A DNA stretch of 5,115 bases from Chloroflexota bacterium. Its GTDB lineage: Bacteria; Chloroflexota; Limnocylindria; Limnocylindrales; CSP1-4. Below, piece after piece: positions 1 to 5,115 of this stretch. Below the pieces are notes generated by a model. The model ran no database searches. It was not told where the DNA came from and worked only from the letters and a program-made list of their open reading frames with translations. Every line of letters begins with the position of its first letter. Positions within the stretch are counted from its first letter, which is position 1. The position numbers were made by a program, and so were the translations under genes. Location: positions 1 to 5,115 of the forward strand of contig VGPE01000209.1 in NCBI GenBank assembly GCA_016875645.1, read 5' to 3'.

Positions 1-94
1 TCTCGTGCAGGTCGATTCGGCGGACGATCGACGCGTTGTACTGCGGCGCGTCGGGGGCGATCTCGCGGTGATCGACGAGGCCGAGGTCAGTCAT
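1..94 (-). CDS. N-terminal fragment of unidentified protein, possibly a ferredoxin/flavodoxin-NADP reductase-like flavoprotein (partial, runs off the left edge)
   Basis: An ATG at 94-92 on the minus strand opens a frame with no stop to the left edge: 31 codons, starting MTDLGLVDHREIAPDAP and continuing with QYNASIVRRIDLHE. A GGAG (106-109 on the plus strand) lies 11 nt before the ATG, slightly long but acceptable spacing, and codon choice is GC-rich at third positions as in the neighbours. The stretch YNASIVRRIDLHE resembles the first beta-strand of FAD-binding reductases of the ferredoxin-NADP reductase superfamily, where a phrase like 'N-A-x-V-x-x-R-x-D-L' precedes the flavin-binding barrel. 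That is recollection of a family pattern over about a dozen residues, so the product is only a suggestion; no FAD or NADP motif falls inside the window. The gene diverges from ppdK, with 207 nt between the two start codons. That the stretch is a real gene start is fairly likely; the function is not established. Confidence 0.55.
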   Translation of the reverse strand, partial: MTDLGLVDHREIAPDAPQYNASIVRRIDLHE

Positions 95-105
95 GGGCGA
101 GCTGT

Positions 106-109
106 CTCC
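106..109 (-). promoter_or_regulatory. Ribosome binding site for the left-edge minus-strand gene
   Basis: On the minus strand the sequence reads CTGGAGACAGCTCGCCC followed by ATG. The GGAG core is 11 nt from the start codon, at the long end of normal spacing. It is the only purine-rich Shine-Dalgarno-like element close to this ATG and supports the start at position 94. Confidence 0.4.
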
Positions 110-202
110 AGCGGGGGGATGTTGTCGCGATGGTACCGAACTGCCACCCCGGAGCGACCGTGCGGCCCGGGGCAGGCGAGCCCGTGCGCCGCCCCGGCTG
201 AG

Positions 203-208
203 TAGAAT
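203..208 (+). promoter_or_regulatory. Candidate -10 element for ppdK (weak)
   Basis: TAGAAT matches the sigma-70-type -10 consensus TATAAT at five of six bases and stands out as an A/T-rich patch in otherwise very GC-rich intergenic DNA. No recognisable TTGACA-like -35 hexamer occurs at 16-18 nt spacing, and a TG dinucleotide at 199-200 is one base too far upstream for a classical extended -10. If used, it would give a 5' untranslated leader of roughly 85-90 nt before the ppdK ATG. The rest of the 207-nt divergent region shows no clear operator, riboswitch or repeat. Confidence 0.25.
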
Positions 209-287
209 CCGGACCGCGCACTCGCTGAGCTGCACCGAGCACGCGTCGGCATCGCGTTCCCTGCCGTCCGGCCGACACCTGCCCGCC

Positions 288-294
288 GAAGGAG
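288..294 (+). promoter_or_regulatory. Strong Shine-Dalgarno sequence of ppdK; decides the start
   Basis: GAAGGAG lies 7 nt before the ATG at 302. This near-perfect complement to the 16S rRNA 3' end at ideal spacing supports the 302 start, even though it gives the protein an N-terminal tail of about 17 residues ahead of the first conserved PPDK residues (RRYIYAFG). No in-frame ATG, GTG or TTG lies closer to the family's usual start. Confidence 0.8.
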
Positions 295-301
295 CGCCGT
301 A

Positions 302-3094
302 ATGCCCCCGTCCTCCACGACGATCGACCGCCCGCACCGTGCTGCCCGGCGCTATATCTATGCGTTCGGCAGCGGGCGAGCTGAGGGCGATGCGTCGATG
401 CGGGATCTGCTCGGGGGCAAGGGCGCCGGCCTCGCCGAGATGACCAATGCGGGCCTGCCAGTGCCGCCGGGCTTCACGATCACCACCGAGGCGTGTAACG
501 CGTACTTCGCGGCCGGAGAGCGCCTGCCGGACGGCCTCTTTGATGACGTGCTGACGGCCGTCCGCGACGTCGAGCGCGAGACCGGCAAGGGATTCGGCGA
601 GCCGCGCAACCCGCTCCTGGTGAGCGTCCGTTCCGGGGCGAAGTTCTCCATGCCCGGCATGATGGATACCGTGCTGAACCTGGGCCTCAACGAGGAGACC
701 CTCGGCGGCCTCGTCGCACTGACCGGCAACGAGCGCTTCGGCTGGGACGCCTACCGCCGGTTCATCCAGATGTTCGGGCGCATCGTGCTCGGCGTCGAGG
801 GCGAGCTGTTCGAGGAGGCGATCGCGGCCGCCAAGACCCGGCGCCGCGTGACGACCGACACGGAGCTGACCGCGGACGACCTGCGCGACCTCTCCCGCGA
901 GTTCCGCGCCATCGTCCACGTGCACGCTGGGCGCGACTTCCCGAACGATCCCCATGAGCAGCTGGACCTCGCGATCCGAGCCGTGTTCGCGTCGTGGTTC
1001 GGGCGCCGGGCGCGGGACTACCGCGCCTTCAACAGCATCCCTGACGACCTCGGCACCGCGGTCAACGTGATGACGATGGTGTTCGGCAACATGGGCGAGG
1101 ACTCGGGCACCGGCGTCGCGTTCACCCGCGACCCCAACACCGGCGAACGCAGGCTCTATGGGGAGTTCCTCACCAACGCGCAGGGCGAGGACGTGGTCGC
1201 CGGGATCCGCACGCCGCGCGCGATCAGCGAGATGCGCAACGAGATGCCTGCGGTCTATGACGAGTTCCAGCGCATCGCGGAGCGCCTGGAGCGCCACTAC
1301 CGCGACGTCCAGGACCTGGAGTTCACGATCGAGAAGGGCCGCCTGTTCATGCTCCAGACCCGGAGTGCCAAGCGGACCGCGGCCGCCGCCGTGCGGATCG
1401 CAGCCGACATGGTCGAGGAACGCATCCTCACCCGGGCCGAGGCCCTCGGGCGGATCGAGCCCGGCCAGGTGGACCAGCTGATGCGCAACCAGTTCGACGC
1501 GAAGGCCCGGGCGGCGGCGACCCTGCTGGCGAGCGGGCTCAACGCCTCACCGGGCGCCGCCGTGGGGCAGGCCATCTTCGACGCCGACCGGGCCGCCGAG
1601 GCGGCCGGGCGGGGCGAGAAGGTCGTCCTCGTTCGCATCGAGACCTCTCCCGACGACTTCCACGGCATGGCGGCGAGCGAAGGTGTGCTGACAGCGCGCG
1701 GCGGTGCAACCAGCCATGCAGCGGTCGTCGCCCGCCAGATCGGCAAGCCGTGCGTGGCGGGCGTCGGCGACCTGACGATCGATGCGCGGAAACGCCGCGC
1801 CCGCCTGGGCAGCCATGATCTGGCCGAGGGCGACTGGATCAGCCTCGATGGCTCCACCGGCGATGTGTTCCTGGGCGCCATCCCGACGGTGGAGGTCAGG
1901 TTCGAGGAGCAGGCCGGATTGCGGCGGATCCTCGACTGGGCCGACCAGGTCCGCCGCCTGCAGATCTGGTCCAACGCCGACAAGCCCGAGGAGGCGATCC
2001 TGGCGCGCCGCTACGGCGCCCAGGGCATCGGCCTCTGCCGCACGGAGCACATGTTCCGGGAAGGCGAGCGGCTCGACATCGTGCGTGACGCGATCCTGGT
2101 CGCGTTCGAGGCGACACGTGCGAAGGCCCGCCGGGCCGCCGGTGAAGAGGTCACGGCCGATCAGGCCGCCGCGATCGAGCGGTTCGACGATGCGATGGGC
2201 AAGCTCGAACGCCTCCAGGAGCGGGACTTCCGCGGGATCTTCGCGGCGATGACCGGCCTGCCGGTGGTGATCAGGCTCATCGACCCGCCCCTCCATGAGT
2301 TCCTGCCCGACCGGGAGGCCCTGATTGAGCAGGTGACCCGCCTCGAGACGCTCGGGCGGCCGGCCGACGACCCCGAGCTGGCGGAGGCGACGAGACTCCT
2401 GGCCGCGGTCGAGACGCTGCGCGAGCAGAACCCGATGCTGGGACTGCGCGGCTGCCGCCTCGGGCTGATGATCCCGGACTTCGTGACGATGCAGACCCGG
2501 GCGATCCTGAATGCCGCGATCGCCGAGAAGCGCGACGGTCACGACCCGCATGCCGAGATCATGATTCCCCTAATCGGGCATGTGAACGAGCTCAAGGCAA
2601 CGCGTGGACTGCTCGAGGCGGAGGCCAAACGGGTCGAGGCCGCGGCCGGGGTGGAGGTCGACTACACCTTCGGAACGATGATCGAGGTGCCCCGGGGTGC
2701 GCTCACGGCCGGCGAGATCGCGAAGAACGCGGAGTTCTTCAGCTTCGGCACCAACGACCTGACCCAGATGACATTCGGCTACAGCCGCGACGACGCCGAG
2801 GGCGGGTTCCTGCTCGACTACGTGGAGCGGGGGATCCTGTCCGCCAACCCGTTCCAGACCCTCGACATCGACGGGGTCGGCCAGTTGATGCGGATCGCGG
2901 TCACCGCCGGTCGCGCCGCCCGGCCCGATCTCAAGATCGGCATCTGCGGCGAGCATGGCGGCGATCCGGCGTCCATCGCGTTCTGCCATGGCCTCGGGCT
3001 CGACTACGTCTCGTGCTCGCCCTATCGTGTCCCCGTGGCCCGCCTGGCAGCGGCGCAGGCCGCGCTCACCGGGGCCGCGGAGCGTGATCGGTAA
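302..3094 (+). CDS. ppdK: Pyruvate, phosphate dikinase (PPDK), complete
   Basis: Cytoplasmic enzyme interconverting pyruvate + ATP + Pi and phosphoenolpyruvate + AMP + PPi (EC 2.7.9.1) through a phosphohistidine carried between two active sites. At 930 residues it is longer than the roughly 874-residue Clostridium symbiosum enzyme. Domains in order: N-terminal ATP-grasp nucleotide-binding domain (about 20-370), with LLGGKGAGLAEMT (K40), NPLLVSVRSGAKFSMPGMMDT (R110), QDLEFTIE (D338, E340) and LQTR (Q352, R354); swivelling phosphohistidine domain (about 410-530) with GGATSHAAVVAR, catalytic H472 preceded by T470-S471; C-terminal PEP/pyruvate TIM barrel (about 545-925) with GLCRTEHMF (R580), RLIDPPLHEFLP (R658), NPMLGLRGCRLG, Mg2+ ligands E795 (GTMIEVPR) and D819 (FGTNDLTQ), and catalytic acid C882 (GICGEHGGDP). 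Every catalytic residue I know from the C. symbiosum enzyme has a counterpart, so it should be active. The T-S-H triad is the site targeted in other PPDKs by the DUF299-type regulatory kinase/phosphorylase; no such regulator gene is in the window. Oddities: an N-terminal tail of about 17 residues and an Ala/Arg/Glu-rich insertion near 602-625. The closely related PEP synthase is unlikely because the PPDK-specific motifs fit throughout. Likely monocistronic. Confidence 0.97.
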   Translation: MPPSSTTIDRPHRAARRYIYAFGSGRAEGDASMRDLLGGKGAGLAEMTNAGLPVPPGFTITTEACNAYFAAGERLPDGLFDDVLTAVRDVERETGKGFGEPRNPLLVSVRSGAKFSMPGMMDTVLNLGLNEETLGGLVALTGNERFGWDAYRRFIQMFGRIVLGVEGELFEEAIAAAKTRRRVTTDTELTADDLRDLSREFRAIVHVHAGRDFPNDPHEQLDLAIRAVFASWFGRRARDYRAFNSIPDDLGTAVNVMTMVFGNMGEDSGTGVAFTRDPNTGERRLYGEFLTNAQGEDVVAGIRTPRAISEMRNEMPAVYDEFQRIAERLERHYRDVQDLEFTIEKGRLFMLQTRSAKRTAAAAVRIAADMVEERILTRAEALGRIEPGQVDQLMRNQFDAKARAAATLLASGLNASPGAAVGQAIFDADRAAEAAGRGEKVVLVRIETSPDDFHGMAASEGVLTARGGATSHAAVVARQIGKPCVAGVGDLTIDARKRRARLGSHDLAEGDWISLDGSTGDVFLGAIPTVEVRFEEQAGLRRILDWADQVRRLQIWSNADKPEEAILARRYGAQGIGLCRTEHMFREGERLDIVRDAILVAFEATRAKARRAAGEEVTADQAAAIERFDDAMGKLERLQERDFRGIFAAMTGLPVVIRLIDPPLHEFLPDREALIEQVTRLETLGRPADDPELAEATRLLAAVETLREQNPMLGLRGCRLGLMIPDFVTMQTRAILNAAIAEKRDGHDPHAEIMIPLIGHVNELKATRGLLEAEAKRVEAAAGVEVDYTFGTMIEVPRGALTAGEIAKNAEFFSFGTNDLTQMTFGYSRDDAEGGFLLDYVERGILSANPFQTLDIDGVGQLMRIAVTAGRAARPDLKIGICGEHGGDPASIAFCHGLGLDYVSCSPYRVPVARLAAAQAALTGAAERDR

Positions 3095-3102
3095 CGGCGG
3101 TC

Positions 3103-3121
3103 CGGACGCCATGATCGTCCG
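3103..3121 (+). terminator. GC-rich hairpin just after ppdK (possible T-less terminator)
   Basis: CGGACG (3103-3108) and CGTCCG (3116-3121) form a perfect 6-bp stem with a 7-nt loop, starting 9 nt after the ppdK stop. No T-run follows, so it is not a textbook intrinsic terminator. In very GC-rich genomes such hairpins between convergent genes may still help end transcription; that is inference. Confidence 0.25.
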
Positions 3122-3144
3122 CTGGCGGGGAGCCACGCGACCCA

Positions 3145-3163
3145 CGGCCGCGGATCGCGGCTG
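3145..3163. terminator. Second hairpin in the convergent gap, possible bidirectional terminator
   Basis: GCCGCG (3147-3152) and CGCGGC (3156-3161) form a perfect 6-bp stem around a 3-nt loop (GAT). In plus-strand RNA it extends to 8 pairs using a G-U (3146/3162) and a C-G (3145/3163) pair. It lies centrally in the 107-nt gap between the stop codons of ppdK and the TPR gene. There is no T-tract on either side, so terminator function is only plausible from position. Confidence 0.3.
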
Positions 3164-3201
3164 ATCACCGGGCGGGCACCGCTGCCGCCGATCGAGTGGC
3201 C

Positions 3202-5115
3202 TCAGCCGCCCGCCTGATCGGGCCAGGGCGACCAGATATCAAGGTTGCGCGTCGTGTCGGTCGCGCCGTAGACGCGGATCGTGGTCCCGCCCAGTTCCAC
3301 GTCGTTGACCGCGGTGCCCTGCACGTCCAGCCACGCTTCGGCGCGCTCGGCGAGGTCGGGCGGGTAGATGAGCCGGACCGCGTAGCCGAAGAAGAGGCGG
3401 GCCTGGGCCCCGATGTCGATGGCGGCGTCCTCGGCGATGACACCGAGGATCACGGACGTGATCCGGTCAGCGGCGTCGTAGGTGACGTTGACGAGGAACT
3501 GCGCGCCGTCCAGGCTCACCGAGCAGATGCCCATGAGTCCGCCTTCCTCGAGTGTCGCCGGGGGGTCGCAGAAGAACCCGTCGGCGGTGAGCCGCTCCTG
3601 CAGGGGCGTGCCCGTCAAGATGTAGAGGGGCTCAGCCGGCCGGGGCGCGACCGTCCACTTTAGACCTGCACGTGTGGCGCCATCGACGAAGATGCCCAGT
3701 TCGTATGCGCCGTCGTCGAGGTCGAATCCGGCCCGGCCGTACGGGTTCACCAGGTCCAGGGTCACCTCGGCACCGGGCGACGCGCCCAGTGGGACGTCCA
3801 CGCGGTAGTCGTTTCGGGCCGTTCCGTCGAGCCAGAGCCGCGCGGAAAGGGTGCGTCCGGCGAGACCGGTCGTGCCGTCAACGGTGACGCGGAACCCGAT
3901 GGCCTCGGGTGCCTCGATGGTGTCGCCAGCGGAAAGCGGCGCGAGCTCGCTGATCGTCCCGCCCGCGTAGCGGCCGATCTCGATGGGCTTCACGATGATC
4001 GCGCCGACGTCCGGGGCGTCGGCGGGCGGAGTCGGCGATCCGATGACACGCAGGGCAACGCGTGCTTCGCGCAGCTCGCGCTGGATCGCAAGCAGGGTGT
4101 CGCCGTGATCCGGGTGCAGGTTCGCGAGCAGGCCGATGTTGAAGTCGGATTGACCCAGGTACCAGGAGGCCGAATCGCTGGAGTCGCGGGCGGCGAGGTC
4201 GATCGCCGTGCGGACATCGGCCAGTGCGGCTGCCCGGTCACGCCCGGCGAGCAGGGCGAGGGTCCGGTTGAGGTAGAGCGTGAACTGGGTCGGGGCGAGC
4301 TCGATCGCCCGGTTCGTGGCCTCGAGCGAGCCCGGGATGTCGCCCTGGAGATAGGCTGACCAGCCCAGGTTCCACCAGCCGCTGTAGTCCTCCGGTTGCC
4401 CCGCGAGGTAGGTCCGGTAGTCCGCGACCGCGTCCCGGAGCAGGTCGTCGGTGGCCCGGCTCTGGCCCTCGGGCGAGAAGATCAGCGTGTCGGCGAAGAA
4501 GAGCCGCGCGTTCGCGCGCGTGTGGTACGCCGCAAGGTAGGTGGGGTCAAGCTCGATCGCCTGGGTCGCCTTCGCGATGCCGGCCTCGATCTGCGCGCGC
4601 GAAGCCTCCGAGACCGGCGAGCCGGGCGAGTCGCCCCCGGCACGGAACTGGTGGGCCTCGGATTCAACGAGGCGCTCGATCGCGAGCGCTGGCACGCGGT
4701 GGATGGGCCCGAGCGTGATCGCGATCGTCCAGGCGAGCGAGACGAGGCCGAACGACGCGCCGGCCACCGCAAGGACGCCGCGTGCTCGCCGGCCCACGGT
4801 GGACGCGAGGCCGAGGAAGAACAACCCGACCGCCAGCACGGTGAGGACCGTGATGTACTCGGATGCCCTGGAGTCCCAGCGAGCGGCGACCTGCGATTCG
4901 ACCTCCCGCTGCTGTGCCGCGCGGATCGCGGGACCGTGGAGGCGGTCGGCCTCGAACGCGCCGAAGTCCGCCATGCGCCTGACCGCGTCGTAGTAGGGCG
5001 GCTGGAGCAGCGTCGATTGCCCCACGACCCAGTCGGCGATGCCCCGATTGATCTGCTCCAATGCCTCGAGCAGCTTCGCATCGGTGCCCTCCGGGTCGCG
5101 AAGCTGCTCGAGGCA
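3202..5115 (-). CDS. Membrane-anchored extracytoplasmic TPR protein with beta-rich C-terminal domains, function unknown (start lies beyond the right edge)
   Basis: I do not recognise a named gene. The frame ends at TGA (3204-3202) and stays open to base 5115, giving 637 codons. A TTG at 5061 could be read as a start, but the frame continues upstream of it as LEQLRDPEGTDAKLLEALEQ, so the true start is probably off-window. Residues counted from the edge: helical, charged segment 1-85; transmembrane helices at about 88-107 (YITVLTVLAVGLFFLGLAST) and 113-138; an Arg-rich loop (GRRARG) between them, which by the positive-inside rule is cytoplasmic and places both ends outside; three or so tetratricopeptide-like repeats at about 172-311, with the typical AIELDP and AIELAP turns and WWNLGWSAYLQGD; a beta-rich, Ig-like stretch at about 369-493; and a final mixed domain at about 497-626. 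The only cysteines apart from the edge codon are C516 and C531, both in that last domain, as expected for an extracytoplasmic disulphide. TPRs usually mediate protein-protein contacts, so a scaffold or envelope-assembly role is possible. It is convergent with ppdK and not co-transcribed with it. Confidence 0.85.
   Translation of the reverse strand, partial: CLEQLRDPEGTDAKLLEALEQINRGIADWVVGQSTLLQPPYYDAVRRMADFGAFEADRLHGPAIRAAQQREVESQVAARWDSRASEYITVLTVLAVGLFFLGLASTVGRRARGVLAVAGASFGLVSLAWTIAITLGPIHRVPALAIERLVESEAHQFRAGGDSPGSPVSEASRAQIEAGIAKATQAIELDPTYLAAYHTRANARLFFADTLIFSPEGQSRATDDLLRDAVADYRTYLAGQPEDYSGWWNLGWSAYLQGDIPGSLEATNRAIELAPTQFTLYLNRTLALLAGRDRAAALADVRTAIDLAARDSSDSASWYLGQSDFNIGLLANLHPDHGDTLLAIQRELREARVALRVIGSPTPPADAPDVGAIIVKPIEIGRYAGGTISELAPLSAGDTIEAPEAIGFRVTVDGTTGLAGRTLSARLWLDGTARNDYRVDVPLGASPGAEVTLDLVNPYGRAGFDLDDGAYELGIFVDGATRAGLKWTVAPRPAEPLYILTGTPLQERLTADGFFCDPPATLEEGGLMGICSVSLDGAQFLVNVTYDAADRITSVILGVIAEDAAIDIGAQARLFFGYAVRLIYPPDLAERAEAWLDVQGTAVNDVELGGTTIRVYGATDTTRNLDIWSPWPDQAGG
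4183..4602 (-). other. TPR-like repeat region of the membrane protein
   Basis: About 140 residues made of helix-turn-helix units. The first runs from AQIEAGIAKATQAIELDP into TYLAAYHTRANARLFFAD; after a longer insert (TLIFSPEGQSRATDDLLRD) come YSGWWNLGWSAYLQGD, then SLEATNRAIELAP, then TLYLNRTLALLAGRDRAAALADVRTAIDLA. Conserved TPR features visible are the small residue/aromatic pattern of helix A (W-x-x-L-G), Y/A positions in helix B, and the Pro that closes AIELDP/AIELAP. The insert between the first and second units makes the array irregular, so the exact repeat count is uncertain. Confidence 0.7.
4702..4854 (-). other. Two-helix transmembrane hairpin of the TPR protein
   Basis: Two hydrophobic stretches (4795-4854 and 4702-4779) of about 20 and 26 residues are separated by a five-residue linker, with the Arg-rich GRRARG sequence at the join. 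The short basic loop predicts a cytoplasmic turn, so the N-terminal helical segment and the large C-terminal part should both face outward. Any further membrane segment or signal peptide would lie beyond the right edge. Confidence 0.75.
5062..5115. repeat. Perfect 18-bp inverted repeat with 18-nt spacer, ending at the window edge
   Basis: Left arm TGCCTCGAGCAGCTTCGC (5062-5079) is the exact reverse complement of the right arm GCGAAGCTGCTCGAGGCA (5098-5115). The spacer is 5080-5097 and does not pair well. The arms lie inside the open frame of the TPR protein, where on the minus strand they read CLEQLR and AKLLEA. The repeat may continue past base 5115, since the outermost testable pair (5061 with 5116) is outside the window. 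Confidence 0.9.

Noticed and set aside
93..302. Small plus-strand open frames in the region before ppdK
   Set aside because: They overlap the start of the divergent minus-strand gene or the ppdK leader, are rich in Arg/Pro/Ala/Ser as expected from non-coding GC-rich DNA, and lack ribosome binding sites.
1547..2551. Long open frame (334 codons) antisense to ppdK
   Set aside because: It lies wholly inside the conserved PPDK coding region. Long antisense frames are expected in GC-rich genes where stop codons are rare, and the translation shows no recognisable domain.
3095..3201. Small RNA or tRNA gene in the convergent gap
   Set aside because: Only two short GC hairpins are present; there is no cloverleaf, no CCA end and no promoter-like element, so the gap is better read as a termination region.
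3196..3663. Plus-strand open frame of 155 codons across the end of the TPR gene
   Set aside because: It is the complement of a well-structured minus-strand gene; the translation is low-complexity in style, has no ribosome binding site I can see and no family resemblance.
5059..5061. TTG as the start codon of the TPR protein
   Set aside because: The frame is open without a stop from here to the right edge and the upstream codons encode a plausible continuous helix. No convincing Shine-Dalgarno sequence precedes the TTG at normal distance. It would deserve reconsideration only if the inverted repeat proves to be an assembly artifact.
1..5115. Mobile element, CRISPR array, phage or defence system
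   Set aside because: No transposase, integrase, nuclease or toxin signatures, no terminal repeats flanking a module and no regularly spaced direct repeats. The single inverted repeat at the right edge has no accompanying element inside the window.

Overview
This is a GC-rich bacterial window, by eye about two thirds or more G+C, densely coding, with G/C at most third codon positions. The gene content is ordinary chromosomal: one complete, well-conserved metabolic enzyme and two genes cut by the window edges. The combination of GC-rich DNA, an extracytoplasmic TPR protein and the style of the PPDK would fit a Chloroflexota or actinobacterial-type environmental genome, possibly a metagenome assembly. 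That taxonomic guess is inference only; no marker gene here settles it.

Layout. Bases 1-94 (minus strand) hold the first 31 codons of a gene that leaves the window on the left; its N-terminus faintly resembles a flavin/ferredoxin-reductase-type protein. Bases 95-301 are a divergent intergenic region with a ribosome binding site for each flanking gene and a weak -10-like hexamer facing right. Bases 302-3094 (plus) encode a full-length pyruvate, phosphate dikinase (ppdK, 930 aa) with all three catalytic domains and the known active-site residues in place. Bases 3095-3201 form a short convergent intergenic gap with two GC-rich hairpins and no T-tract. Bases 3202-5115 (minus) are the C-terminal 637 codons of a membrane-anchored TPR protein whose start lies beyond the right edge.

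How the genes relate. PPDK interconverts pyruvate + ATP + Pi and PEP + AMP + PPi, linking glycolysis and gluconeogenesis. It appears to be transcribed alone: the left neighbour diverges from it and the right neighbour converges on it. If the left gene is a ferredoxin/flavodoxin-NADP reductase, a shared theme of central-carbon and redox balance is possible but unproven. The TPR protein shows no visible functional link to ppdK.

The points most worth a second look are a perfect 18-bp inverted repeat ending exactly at the right edge of the window (either a real hairpin in a coding region or an assembly fold-back), a roughly 22-residue insertion in the PPDK C-terminal domain, and the undescribed-looking C-terminal domain of the TPR protein with its only two internal cysteines. 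I did not find a convincing new multi-gene system here.
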